From Sorangiineae bacterium NIC37A_2 (GTDB lineage: Bacteria > Myxococcota_A > Polyangia > Polyangiales > Polyangiaceae): DNA of 64,000 nucleotides. The notes under the pieces were generated by a model. It saw nothing but the letters and a program-made list of their open reading frames with translations. It did not search any database and was not told the DNA's origin. The DNA lies in assembly GCA_002085155.1 (NCBI GenBank), contig NASX01000008.1, forward strand, positions 1 through 64,000. Reading direction: 5' to 3'. This document shows positions 1 to 9,624 of this stretch, one piece after another (the stretch's first letter is position 1; each line of letters starts with the position of its first letter). Both the position numbers and the translations under genes were made by a program.

Positions 1-48
1 CAGCGCCTTTTCGACCGGCGTAGATCGGGCTAGTTCTTTGTTGGGCCC

Positions 49-744
49 ATGCGTCTCTCCCCGGTGCTTCTCTCAGTCCTGCTTGCTGCCTGCGGCGAGA
101 GGGGCGCCCTGCCCTACTACCAGGGCACGACGGACGACGTGGGCCCGCTGCAGATTGGAGCCGCCTTCCGCGCCGACGGAGGCGCTGAAAATGGCTCCGC
201 GCCGCGCTCGAGCTCCTACCCGAAGGGACCTTATGGTGAGGAGAACCCAAGCCCCGGGGAAAAGCTCCCGAACCTACGTCTCTACGGCTTGCGTGGCGAA
301 GGACGCTTTCATGTCGGGCCGCGAGGTGCTCTCGGAGAGCTCACGGTCGCCGATCTTCGGCGCACCGATCGCACGCACCTGATCCTCCACGTGGGAGCGA
401 TTTGGTGCTCGGCCAGCCACCGTTCAGCGGAGGACCTCGGAGACTATGCGGGCCAGCTTGACGAAGCCGGCGCCTTGGTCGTCAGCGCGCTCATCGACGG
501 ACGCGCAGCGGGAGTTGAACCCACACGAGCCGAACTCGAAGAATGGCAACAGATCCTGGGAGTTTCGCTTCCGGTCCTCACAGGGGACGACGAACAGTTC
601 CGCCGAGTGCTCCCGGGCTATGAGCACGCTTACATCATCCGCCTCGATACGATGGTGGTCGAATGGCATGGCTCGGGCGCGAGCCCGGAGCAGTCGATCG
701 CGGCCGCTGTCGCCCGGGCCTTCCTCTCGATGAGCCTGGACTGA
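49..744 (+). CDS. Lipoprotein with a thioredoxin/TlpA-like fold
   Basis: The 231-residue product starts with a short hydrophobic signal ending in a lipobox (LLAAC, Cys15), so it is probably a membrane-anchored lipoprotein on the periplasmic side. Residues about 20-75 look like a flexible linker. From about residue 108 the pattern LILHVGAIWC, then an acidic helix and a strand around VVSALIDG, looks like a TlpA/AhpC thioredoxin fold. The expected CXXC is reduced to one Cys (Cys120 in WCSAS), so disulfide exchange by the usual two-Cys mechanism is unlikely. A peroxiredoxin-like or inactive role is possible. The fold is inferred from pattern; the exact function is not known. Confidence 0.75.
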   Translation: MRLSPVLLSVLLAACGERGALPYYQGTTDDVGPLQIGAAFRADGGAENGSAPRSSSYPKGPYGEENPSPGEKLPNLRLYGLRGEGRFHVGPRGALGELTVADLRRTDRTHLILHVGAIWCSASHRSAEDLGDYAGQLDEAGALVVSALIDGRAAGVEPTRAELEEWQQILGVSLPVLTGDDEQFRRVLPGYEHAYIIRLDTMVVEWHGSGASPEQSIAAAVARAFLSMSLD

Positions 745-758
745 GTGCACAGAGGCGC

Positions 759-829
759 GGGGCGTCCCCGTCGGAAGGGAGCATCTGCGCCTTTATTCCC
801 AGAAAAATTGGGAACTTCACGGACGCCCC
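759..829. repeat. Inverted repeat in intergenic region
   Basis: A 9-bp inverted repeat, GGGGCGTCC at 759-767 and GGACGCCCC at 821-829, flanks about 53 bases between the thioredoxin-like lipoprotein and the M3 peptidase. No T-run follows directly, so it is not a clear intrinsic terminator. It may be a processing hairpin or chance. Confidence 0.3.
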
Positions 830-922
830 CAGCCTCGGGGGAGGACAACAGCGTCCCCGGGCACTTTTTTGCCCTAGGTCCAAGTTGTCATTTGGGAAAA
901 AGCGATACAGCGTGAAGGGCGA

Positions 923-2944
<2,022 letters not shown>

Positions 2945-2967
2945 TCGGCTGAGGCTTTTTCGGCGTG

Positions 2968-4113
2968 ATGCGAAGAGTCACTCTAGCGCTCGCCTGCGCG
3001 GCGCTGTCCTGCTCAAGTCCGCAGGCGGGTGGGCGCCGCGCGGAGTCAGCCCGCGCGGAAGGAAGCTCGAGCGCGGAGCTGCCCGGCGAGGCATTTCCCT
3101 CGCCCCCTGAGCCGCTTCCGGCCCGGCCCCGCAGAAGCGCCCCGGAGCCCCAGGGGAAGAAGCTGACTGTCGTCGAGCGACCGGAGATCCTCGCGGCGAG
3201 CGTCATGCTCTTGCCTGAGGCTGCGCCCCGGCTCGAGCTGCGCCGGGTTCTCGAACAGTGGCTGAGCGCTGCGCCACCTCTCACGAACGCCTCACTCAAG
3301 CCGCTCCCTTGCCCTCCGGGAGGCATCTGCGTCACCACCGAACCCGCTCGCGTCGGGGGTGTGCTCCAATGGATCGAGCGGGGCGTCGAACCTGCTGACG
3401 AAACGCTCACGCGCGCCCTCGAGCGAGCGCGCGCGCAGATCAAAAACGACCTCGAAAACCCGACGAATATCGCCGAGCTCATTCTGACAGCGTCGAACTC
3501 AGACCCGCTCGGGACGGCCTATTTTAACGCGCGAGCTCTGCCGGCCTGGACCGAAGAGCTGAAGAAGCTTCTCGGCGCGTCCGCCGTTTGTGCGGTGGTA
3601 CCGAACGCGCGAAGTTTGCCGGCTTTGGCGATGCAAGCGGAGACGCGTCGCGCGCTGAGCGATGCAGAGCTAGGGCCCCCTGAGCTTTCTTTCGTTCGTC
3701 TTGCCGACGACAGCACGCCGATGGTTGCCTTTTCGGTGCGTGCCCGCAGCGGAGCCAGAGACGCGGCGCTGCTCAAGGAGATCGTCCTCGGTCGGCTCAA
3801 GATGGCCGGAGGGCGCAAGGAGTGGGGTCCCCTCTCGGCTGCGGCGGGAGCAGAGCGAAGCGCGAGTGCGGACAGTGTCGTCGCCATCGTGAAGGAGCTG
3901 CGCAGAGTGTCCCTCGAGGACGTCTCACCCTCTGAGCAGCAGGCTGCCCTCGGAGCCCTTCGACTCGGACGCGCGGATTTCGGGGCTTGTGAGGGCGAGC
4001 CGGAGACCTTACCGAAAGAAGCCGCTCTCGACATCGTCGTGCTCGGCCCCGCGGGTCTCGCCCGTACCCTCGAAGCTGCGGGACTCTCCGCGCGAACTGT
4101 CACTGTCCGTTAA
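2968..4113 (+). CDS. Hypothetical lipoprotein
   Basis: About 381 residues beginning with a basic N-terminus and a hydrophobic stretch containing Cys10 and Cys15, followed by a Ser/Pro/Glu-rich linker, which suggests a secreted lipoprotein. The remainder has alternating helical and strand stretches with no motif I recognise. A weak resemblance to the non-catalytic half of M16 peptidases (helical segment around residues 150-210) is possible but not supported by a zinc motif. An in-frame GTG lies directly before the ATG (2965). It probably shares a transcript with the M3 peptidase. No function is assigned. Confidence 0.7.
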   Translation: MRRVTLALACAALSCSSPQAGGRRAESARAEGSSSAELPGEAFPSPPEPLPARPRRSAPEPQGKKLTVVERPEILAASVMLLPEAAPRLELRRVLEQWLSAAPPLTNASLKPLPCPPGGICVTTEPARVGGVLQWIERGVEPADETLTRALERARAQIKNDLENPTNIAELILTASNSDPLGTAYFNARALPAWTEELKKLLGASAVCAVVPNARSLPALAMQAETRRALSDAELGPPELSFVRLADDSTPMVAFSVRARSGARDAALLKEIVLGRLKMAGGRKEWGPLSAAAGAERSASADSVVAIVKELRRVSLEDVSPSEQQAALGALRLGRADFGACEGEPETLPKEAALDIVVLGPAGLARTLEAAGLSARTVTVR

Positions 4114-4235
4114 GGGGTCGAATGCCGAGGCTGCGCTCGGCGGCAGGGTCCGAGGGGTCGCCTCTTGGCTCAGAGGGCCGCGCCGAGCGAGAGGGAGCGA
4201 TCGTCGCGAAAAACACGCGCAGAGCCTGCCTGCAC

Positions 4236-5279
4236 TCAAGGGCTCTTCGGCGGACCCAGACGCGCCAGAGGCTCCCTGGCCTCTCCGTGCTGAAACCCGC
4301 CGCTCAGACGAGCGCTCTTGCCCAGTGCCTCGAGGTACGCGCCTCTGCCCCGCTCCACACGTCCGATGACCGATGCAAACTTCGGCCGGAGATTCGCAGG
4401 GCCCGTCGCGAGCAGCGCGTAGTCCTCTCCGCCATCCACCGCCAACTGCAACGGATCGTGCCCGAGTTTCTCGCCGAGAGCTCGTACACTCCGAGGCACG
4501 AGCTCAAGGAGTCGCTCGCCTTCGATCACGATCCGAACGCGACTCTCTCGGCTCAGCGTCTGAGCGTCCCTCCGGAGCCCATCGGAGACGTCCATGCAGG
4601 CGCTTGCCCTGCCGCGGAGCCCGAGTCCTTCTCGAACCAAAGCGTTCGGTGTCCGAAAAGCGCGGAGCGCCAGAGCAGTTGCGCCGCTCCCCCTGCGCAC
4701 TCCAGAGCTCAGGAGGAGATACCCCAGCCGCGCCAGGCCCACGGCCCCCACGAGCCAGAGCTCGTCCCCCGCTCGCGCGCCGCTCCGCGTGAGGGCACCT
4801 GCGCTCGCCCGCTCCAGGCGCCCGAGGGCGGTCGTCACCACCGAGAAGCGCGGACCGTGGCTCAAGTTGCCTCCGATGATGGGGCAGCTGAGGGCGCGCG
4901 CTACGCGCGCCTGGCCTCGAGAGAAGCGCTCAAAGAACTCCGCGTCGGTCGTGGGCCCGAGGGTCACGTGACACAAGAGCGCTCGAGGCTTCGCGCCCAT
5001 CGCTGCCAAATCGCTCACACAACCGTGAATGGACTTATGGGCAATCTCCTCGGGGTTGATCCAGTCCGGGAGGAAGTGGGCCCCTTCTTCGCAAGAGTCT
5101 ACGGTCCAACAGTGAGCTTCGGGGGAAGGAGCCAAAATGGCTGTGTCGTCCCCGATGCCAGCCACAACGTCGCGCCCCCGCGCGCGACCGAGGGTCTTCT
5201 TCAGGATTTCGAGCGCCTCCGCCTCGCTCAGACGGGCTCGGGCGCTCCCCGGACGCGGGCGGCTCGTCGGCTGTTTCAT
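4236..5279 (-). CDS. thiL: Thiamine-monophosphate kinase ThiL
   Basis: ThiL phosphorylates thiamine monophosphate to thiamine diphosphate, the last step of cofactor B1 synthesis. The 347-residue protein has the AIR-synthase/ThiL fold: GIGDDTAIL near residue 42 (Mg-ATP site), CEEGAHF, HGCVSDLAAMGA, GGNLSHG in the position of the usual GGDTT, and CMDVSDGL. Its ATG overlaps the TGA of the upstream histidine kinase (ATGA), so translation is probably coupled. No TPP riboswitch is visible, consistent with an internal operon position. The length is normal for the family. Confidence 0.93.
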   Translation of the reverse strand: MKQPTSRPRPGSARARLSEAEALEILKKTLGRARGRDVVAGIGDDTAILAPSPEAHCWTVDSCEEGAHFLPDWINPEEIAHKSIHGCVSDLAAMGAKPRALLCHVTLGPTTDAEFFERFSRGQARVARALSCPIIGGNLSHGPRFSVVTTALGRLERASAGALTRSGARAGDELWLVGAVGLARLGYLLLSSGVRRGSGATALALRAFRTPNALVREGLGLRGRASACMDVSDGLRRDAQTLSRESRVRIVIEGERLLELVPRSVRALGEKLGHDPLQLAVDGGEDYALLATGPANLRPKFASVIGRVERGRGAYLEALGKSARLSGGFQHGEAREPLARLGPPKSP

Positions 5280-6673
5280 TTGCAGGGGAGACTGACCACA
5301 AACACTGTGCCGCGCGGCTCGTTGGACTCGATGTAGACCTGTCCGTCGTGAGCGTCGACGAGGCGCTTCACGATAGAAAGTCCGAGACCACTGCCGCCCA
5401 CCTCCCGAGTTGCACTGTTATCGACTTGGTAGAAGGCATCGAAGACCCGCTCCCTCTGGTCCTCAGGGATCCCGATTCCGGAATCCGCGACACGGATCTC
5501 GATGACACGCCGCTTCGGCGAGCCGAGCACTGCTCCGCTCGAGATGGTGCCCGGGCGCACGTCCTGTTCGACCAGGCGAACCTCGATCTCCACCGAGCCG
5601 TCGGCGGGCGTGAATTTGATCGCGTTTTCGGTCAAATTGAGGAGGATCTGGCGGAGCCGTTCCGCGTCGCCGTTATAGAGTGGGAGCTCGCCGTTCACGC
5701 TGGCAGCGAGACTGACGTTCTTCTTACGCGCGGTCGGGGCCAAGGTGGTGGCGACGTCACGCGCCAGCGCACCACAGTCGACGTTGCCCTTGCGAAGGCT
5801 CATGGTACCGCTCTCGAGCTTCGAGAGATCGAGCAAACTCTTGATCAGCTCGAGGAGCTGTTCACCCTTCTGGTGGATCGTGCCGAGGAACTCCCGTTGC
5901 TCTTCGTTCAGCTCTCCCGAAATCCCCTCGAGGAGCATCTCGCTGTAGCCGATGATCGAGGTGAGCGGGGTGCGCAGCTCGTGGGAAACCGTGGCGAGGA
6001 AGTTGCTCTTGAGGCGGTCGAGCTCACGCAGCCTGTCGTAGGCGGACTGGAGCTTCGTATTCTTGTCGGTGAGCTCCCGGAAGTTCTCGCGCACCGTCGC
6101 GAGATGCATGCTGCTCGCGAGGTGCGCCTTGAAGCCCGAGTAAGCGAGCACGTCGAGGGTGCGCTGAAAGAAGCGCAGCAAGTCTTTGCACTCCGGGAGG
6201 GTCTTCTCCGGGACTTCTTCGAGGGAGAGCTCCAAGGACTTGTCCTCTGGCAGCCGGATCACCTGACCAGAAAAGCCCTGCGTCGCCTCCTTCATGCGCA
6301 CCGGACCGAGCACGATGCGCCCGAGGGCTCGCCCGTCGTGATCGAGCTGGGACACGAGATATCCTGCCCCAAAGGCACACTCGACCCATGCGGGATCGTC
6401 GACTGTGACTCCCACCGAGAGCACCTCATGGATCGTGTCGCGAAGCCGCCGCCGTCCATCGGGAAAGCCTTCGAGCAGCGCATCGAGGGGCGGCGCAGAT
6501 TTCGGACCAGCAAGCAGTCCGCTATTGAGCGAATAGATGCGCGCGGGAACTCCCGTGAGCTCTTGGAAGGACGACAGCATCTCCGGCAGCGCGCGACGAT
6601 CAAGAAGATCTTCGAGACTGAACTGCTCGAGCATCGTGAGCTCTTCGAGCGTCTTCATGCGGCTATCGCCCAT
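5276..6673 (-). CDS. Sensor histidine kinase with N-terminal PocR-like domain
   Basis: The chosen start (MGDSRMKTLEEL) has a strong GGGGGAGGGG ribosome site and gives 465 residues; the frame stays open further upstream into the GTPase gene. Residues about 30-125 (FQELTGVPARIYSLN, then GAGYLVSQLDHDGRALGRIVLGPV) resemble the PocR ligand-sensing domain, but without its usual Cys pair. A coiled region follows. The kinase core has the H-box NFLATVSHELRTP (His231), the N-box LTENAIKFTP, DSGIGIP and GGSGLGLSIVKRL. There are no membrane segments, so it is cytoplasmic. No response regulator gene adjoins. It overlaps the GTPase gene by 11 bases and thiL by 4. Confidence 0.9.
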   Translation of the reverse strand: MGDSRMKTLEELTMLEQFSLEDLLDRRALPEMLSSFQELTGVPARIYSLNSGLLAGPKSAPPLDALLEGFPDGRRRLRDTIHEVLSVGVTVDDPAWVECAFGAGYLVSQLDHDGRALGRIVLGPVRMKEATQGFSGQVIRLPEDKSLELSLEEVPEKTLPECKDLLRFFQRTLDVLAYSGFKAHLASSMHLATVRENFRELTDKNTKLQSAYDRLRELDRLKSNFLATVSHELRTPLTSIIGYSEMLLEGISGELNEEQREFLGTIHQKGEQLLELIKSLLDLSKLESGTMSLRKGNVDCGALARDVATTLAPTARKKNVSLAASVNGELPLYNGDAERLRQILLNLTENAIKFTPADGSVEIEVRLVEQDVRPGTISSGAVLGSPKRRVIEIRVADSGIGIPEDQRERVFDAFYQVDNSATREVGGSGLGLSIVKRLVDAHDGQVYIESNEPRGTVFVVSLPCK

Positions 6674-7388
6674 GAACCCCTCCCCCGACAGAGTCTGCCA
6701 AGATATCGCGGAGAGGGCGAGGGTCACCGAGCTTTGCCGCGACATCCGCGACGAACTCGGGGCCGTCGAAGCCGAACTTTTCGCTGAGCCCATGGGTCGC
6801 TTCGAGCTGCTCCCATGTGCGATAAAGGAGCCCCACGAAGCAGGGGACGACGCCGACCCCCTTCGTCGCGATCGCGAGATAAACAGGCTCCCGCCCCATC
6901 TTGGCCATTTCGGCGATCTCCGCCTGGCTCCTGATGTTCGGTAGGTCCCGCTTGTTGAACTGGATCACAAGGGGCATCTTCTCGAGCTCGATGCCCTGTC
7001 CCTGAAGGTTTCGCTGCAGGTCGAGGAAGGACTCGGTGTTGTTGTCCGTCTCGCTCAGGCGCGAATCGGCGATAAAGGCGACCCCATCGGCTCCTTGGAC
7101 GACAAGCCTGCGCGTCGAGGTGTGAATGACCTGACCGGGCACGGTGAACACCTTGACCCGGACCGCGAGCCCGCTCTTGTCGTTGAAGGTGAGCGGGAGC
7201 AGGTCAAAGAAGAGCGTTCGATCGTCCTTCGTGTCGAGCGTCATCAGACGCCCCTTCGAATCGCCGGACGCGGCTTCGTGGAGGGACTGAAGGTTCGTCG
7301 TCTTCCCGCTCAGCGCGGCGCCGTAGTAGACAAGCTTGATCGTGAGTTGTTTTTTAGAAAAATCGAGTTGCACTCGAGCGTCTCCCAC
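6663..7388 (-). CDS. MglA-like small Ras-type GTPase
   Basis: A 241-residue GTPase of the MglA family, which in myxobacteria sets cell polarity and motility. Visible motifs are the P-loop GAALSGKT (residues 23-30), DRTLFFDLLPL, TVPGQ (82-86) and NKRD (145-148). As in MglA the G3 motif is TVPGQ rather than DxxGQ. It has about 45 residues beyond the usual MglA end (about 195), of unknown role. No MglB (roadblock) gene is next to it; instead it is the first gene of a unit with a histidine kinase and thiL. It is an MglA paralogue rather than clearly MglA itself. Confidence 0.9.
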   Translation of the reverse strand: MGDARVQLDFSKKQLTIKLVYYGAALSGKTTNLQSLHEAASGDSKGRLMTLDTKDDRTLFFDLLPLTFNDKSGLAVRVKVFTVPGQVIHTSTRRLVVQGADGVAFIADSRLSETDNNTESFLDLQRNLQGQGIELEKMPLVIQFNKRDLPNIRSQAEIAEMAKMGREPVYLAIATKGVGVVPCFVGLLYRTWEQLEATHGLSEKFGFDGPEFVADVAAKLGDPRPLRDILADSVGGGVHGR

Positions 7389-7538
7389 GCGCGGTCCGGG
7401 TGTCCCTCTGGGCCCGGAATTTCAACGTTAACATATCCCAGGCGGCTCGGAACCTGCTCGACAGCGCGACCACAGCCGGGAACCATCGAACAATGGCCCC
7501 CTGCCGGGTCCGAGTAAAAAGTGACAAGATGAACGCAA

Positions 7539-8483
7539 GTGTCCGCCTACACCCGGGATGAATTGGAAGGCTTTGTCCATCAAGTTCTGACTCTACAGTC
7601 AGAAGAGGACGGCCCGCTCAGAGCAACCTTAATCCGAACCGACCGCGATCCGGGCAATGCTCGAGGTGCAGTCCTCTCTCTCCACGGATTTTGCGACTAT
7701 TTCTTCCAGGTTCACGTCGCACGCCACTTCGAAGAGGCAGGGTTATCCTTCTACGCCCTCGACACACGGCGCGCGGGACGCTCGCTCATGGCGGGAAACC
7801 ACCCACATTTCTTCCGGAGCGCCGAAGACCCGTTCCCTGAGCTCACCTTTGCGATTGAAACCATCCGGCAGGAAGTCGCTGGGCCCATCACACTCCTCGC
7901 ACACTCGACGGGCTGCATCACCGCGGCGCTCTACGCAAAGCGCGGCCCTGCCCGGGATCAGATATCGCGGCTGGTCTTCAATAGCCCCTTCCTCGACTTT
8001 CCCGTCGAAGGCGCGCTTCGGCGAGCCCTCGAACCTTTGGCTTGGCTCGGCGCGCGCTTCCCCAGCCTCAAAGCTCCCACCGGCCTGGGGTCCACTTATG
8101 GAAAGACCCTCCACGTCTCGGAGAGCGGCGAGTGGAACTATGACCTCACGAGGAAACCCCTCCGGGGCTTTCCCCTCTTCGCCGGCTGGATCCGGGCTGT
8201 CCTCATCGCTCAGCGCGAGATCCAAGCCGGACTCGGCCTCAAGCAGCCGATCCTCTTGCTCCGCTCCGACAAGAGCTCCGATCCTCTCGGCCCCGTCAAC
8301 CGCCTCGCTCACACCTCAGACACAGTGCTCAAGGTCGAACATATGGCGCTCTACGGACCGCGGCTCGGGAACGCTGTCACGATCGAGGTCATCCCCGAAG
8401 CGAAACACGACGTGTTCTTGTCGCGAGAAGAACCCCGCGCGCTCGCTCTCGCTCGCGCGCTCTCTTTCGTCTCAGGCGCCTGA
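7539..8483 (+). CDS. Alpha/beta hydrolase (serine aminopeptidase S33/lysophospholipase-like)
   Basis: A 314-residue hydrolase starting at GTG, with no good ribosome site and no signal peptide. GAVLSLHGFCDYFFQ carries the oxyanion-hole HGF, the nucleophile elbow is AHSTGC (Ser in HSTG, with Ala in place of the first Gly of GXSXG), and a late His in EAKHDVFLS completes the likely triad. It resembles monoacylglycerol lipase or lysophospholipase relatives, so an ester or lipid substrate is likely but not proven. Its 3' end overlaps the convergent homoserine kinase gene by 12 bases. Confidence 0.88.
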   Translation: MSAYTRDELEGFVHQVLTLQSEEDGPLRATLIRTDRDPGNARGAVLSLHGFCDYFFQVHVARHFEEAGLSFYALDTRRAGRSLMAGNHPHFFRSAEDPFPELTFAIETIRQEVAGPITLLAHSTGCITAALYAKRGPARDQISRLVFNSPFLDFPVEGALRRALEPLAWLGARFPSLKAPTGLGSTYGKTLHVSESGEWNYDLTRKPLRGFPLFAGWIRAVLIAQREIQAGLGLKQPILLLRSDKSSDPLGPVNRLAHTSDTVLKVEHMALYGPRLGNAVTIEVIPEAKHDVFLSREEPRALALARALSFVSGA

Positions 8484-9461
8484 CCCGAGCCCTGTCTCGA
8501 AGGCTCGCCGGAGCTCTCCCGCTTCGATGGCCTGTTTCCGCTCCAAGAAGCGCCGGTAGTCTCGGAGCGGCTTCTCCCCTTCCGGAACGCGGAGGGAGAA
8601 GTCCGTGAGCCTTGTCACAGCAAACCGGGCACAAACAAGGCGCCCCTCGGTTTCAATCTCCTCGAGCTCCCGAGCCCCGAGGGCGCGCACGCTCGCGTAG
8701 CCGCGCACCATCGACGCCACAAGCGACTGGTCGAGGGAGTCGCCGTAACAGAAGGCGAGGATCGTCACGATCAGATCGTAGAGAAACGGCCCGCGGCAGG
8801 CGCTCTCAAAGTCGAGGAGCGCAAGCACACTCTCCCCGCTCACGAGCGTGTTGTCACGGAAAAGGTCGCCGTGGATGAGCCCGGTCGGTAGGTCCCGAGC
8901 GCGCTTTTTGTCGATCTCCGCAAGCAACTCATCGATCCGCTCCGCATCGGGAAGCAGGCTCGCTCGCCCACTGTCGTGCACGCGGCGGAGCCGCGTGCGA
9001 AGCGCATCGATCGTGAAGCGACCGTCGGGCACCAAAAGCCCAGAAAGCGGAGCCCGATGGACCCGGGCGAGGGCTGCGCCGACCGAGTGAGCAAGTCCCT
9101 GGGTCACGCGCTTCTGACAGACAACTTCACCCTCGACGTGCTCGTAGAGAGAAAAGGGTTGCTCGCGACCGTCGGGCCGCCCGTAGATCACACAGGGCTC
9201 TCCCCCGAGGGTGACAAGAGGTCGGGCCACGGGAACCCCGGCGCTTGACAGCGCGAGATTCAGACGAACCTCAAACTGTGCACCCGACAGGCCTTGTTCC
9301 TCGTAGAGACGACCGAAAAACCTCTGGCCGTCCTCTGTATCCAGGAAGAAATTCGAGTTTACGCTCCCTGCGGCGAGCGCCGTGACGCTCTTCAGGCGGA
9401 GACCATAAGCGCTCGCGAGGCGCTGGGCCTCGGACAGACGGAGCTCGGTCAAAAGGGCCAT
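8472..9461 (-). CDS. thrB: Homoserine kinase type II (APH fold)
   Basis: A 329-residue protein of the choline kinase/aminoglycoside phosphotransferase fold, as used by the ThrB2 type of homoserine kinase in threonine synthesis. The nucleotide-binding start (VNSNFFLDTEDGQRFFGRLYEE), the catalytic loop LIHGDLFRDN and the metal-binding ALLDFESACRGPFLYDL are clear. The gene is not linked to hom, which lies about 23 kb away in this window. Related APH-fold kinases act on other small substrates, so the substrate call is moderate. Confidence 0.82.
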   Translation of the reverse strand: MALLTELRLSEAQRLASAYGLRLKSVTALAAGSVNSNFFLDTEDGQRFFGRLYEEQGLSGAQFEVRLNLALSSAGVPVARPLVTLGGEPCVIYGRPDGREQPFSLYEHVEGEVVCQKRVTQGLAHSVGAALARVHRAPLSGLLVPDGRFTIDALRTRLRRVHDSGRASLLPDAERIDELLAEIDKKRARDLPTGLIHGDLFRDNTLVSGESVLALLDFESACRGPFLYDLIVTILAFCYGDSLDQSLVASMVRGYASVRALGARELEEIETEGRLVCARFAVTRLTDFSLRVPEGEKPLRDYRRFLERKQAIEAGELRRAFETGLGSGA

Positions 9462-9624
9462 AGGGTCCTCCCTATAGCGGAGCTCGCCTCGCTTGACTCG
9501 CCTCCGGGCACCCGTTTTTCGGGCCCCAAGGACGGGGCCGCAGCACGACGCGCCTCCTGAGTTGCGCTATAGACCCCCGCCGGGAGAAAGCGGAGCTCAG
9601 GCGCGCCTCCCCGAAAACCCCAGG

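Noticed and set aside
1-48. End of an upstream gene
   Set aside because: Too short to judge; no motif or terminator is visible.
4122-5336. Long plus-strand open frame opposite thiL
   Set aside because: Its translation is Arg/Pro/Ala-rich with no motif, while thiL on the minus strand has all family motifs and a coupled start.
5348-6787. Long plus-strand frame opposite the histidine kinase
   Set aside because: No domain; the minus-strand kinase has every catalytic box.
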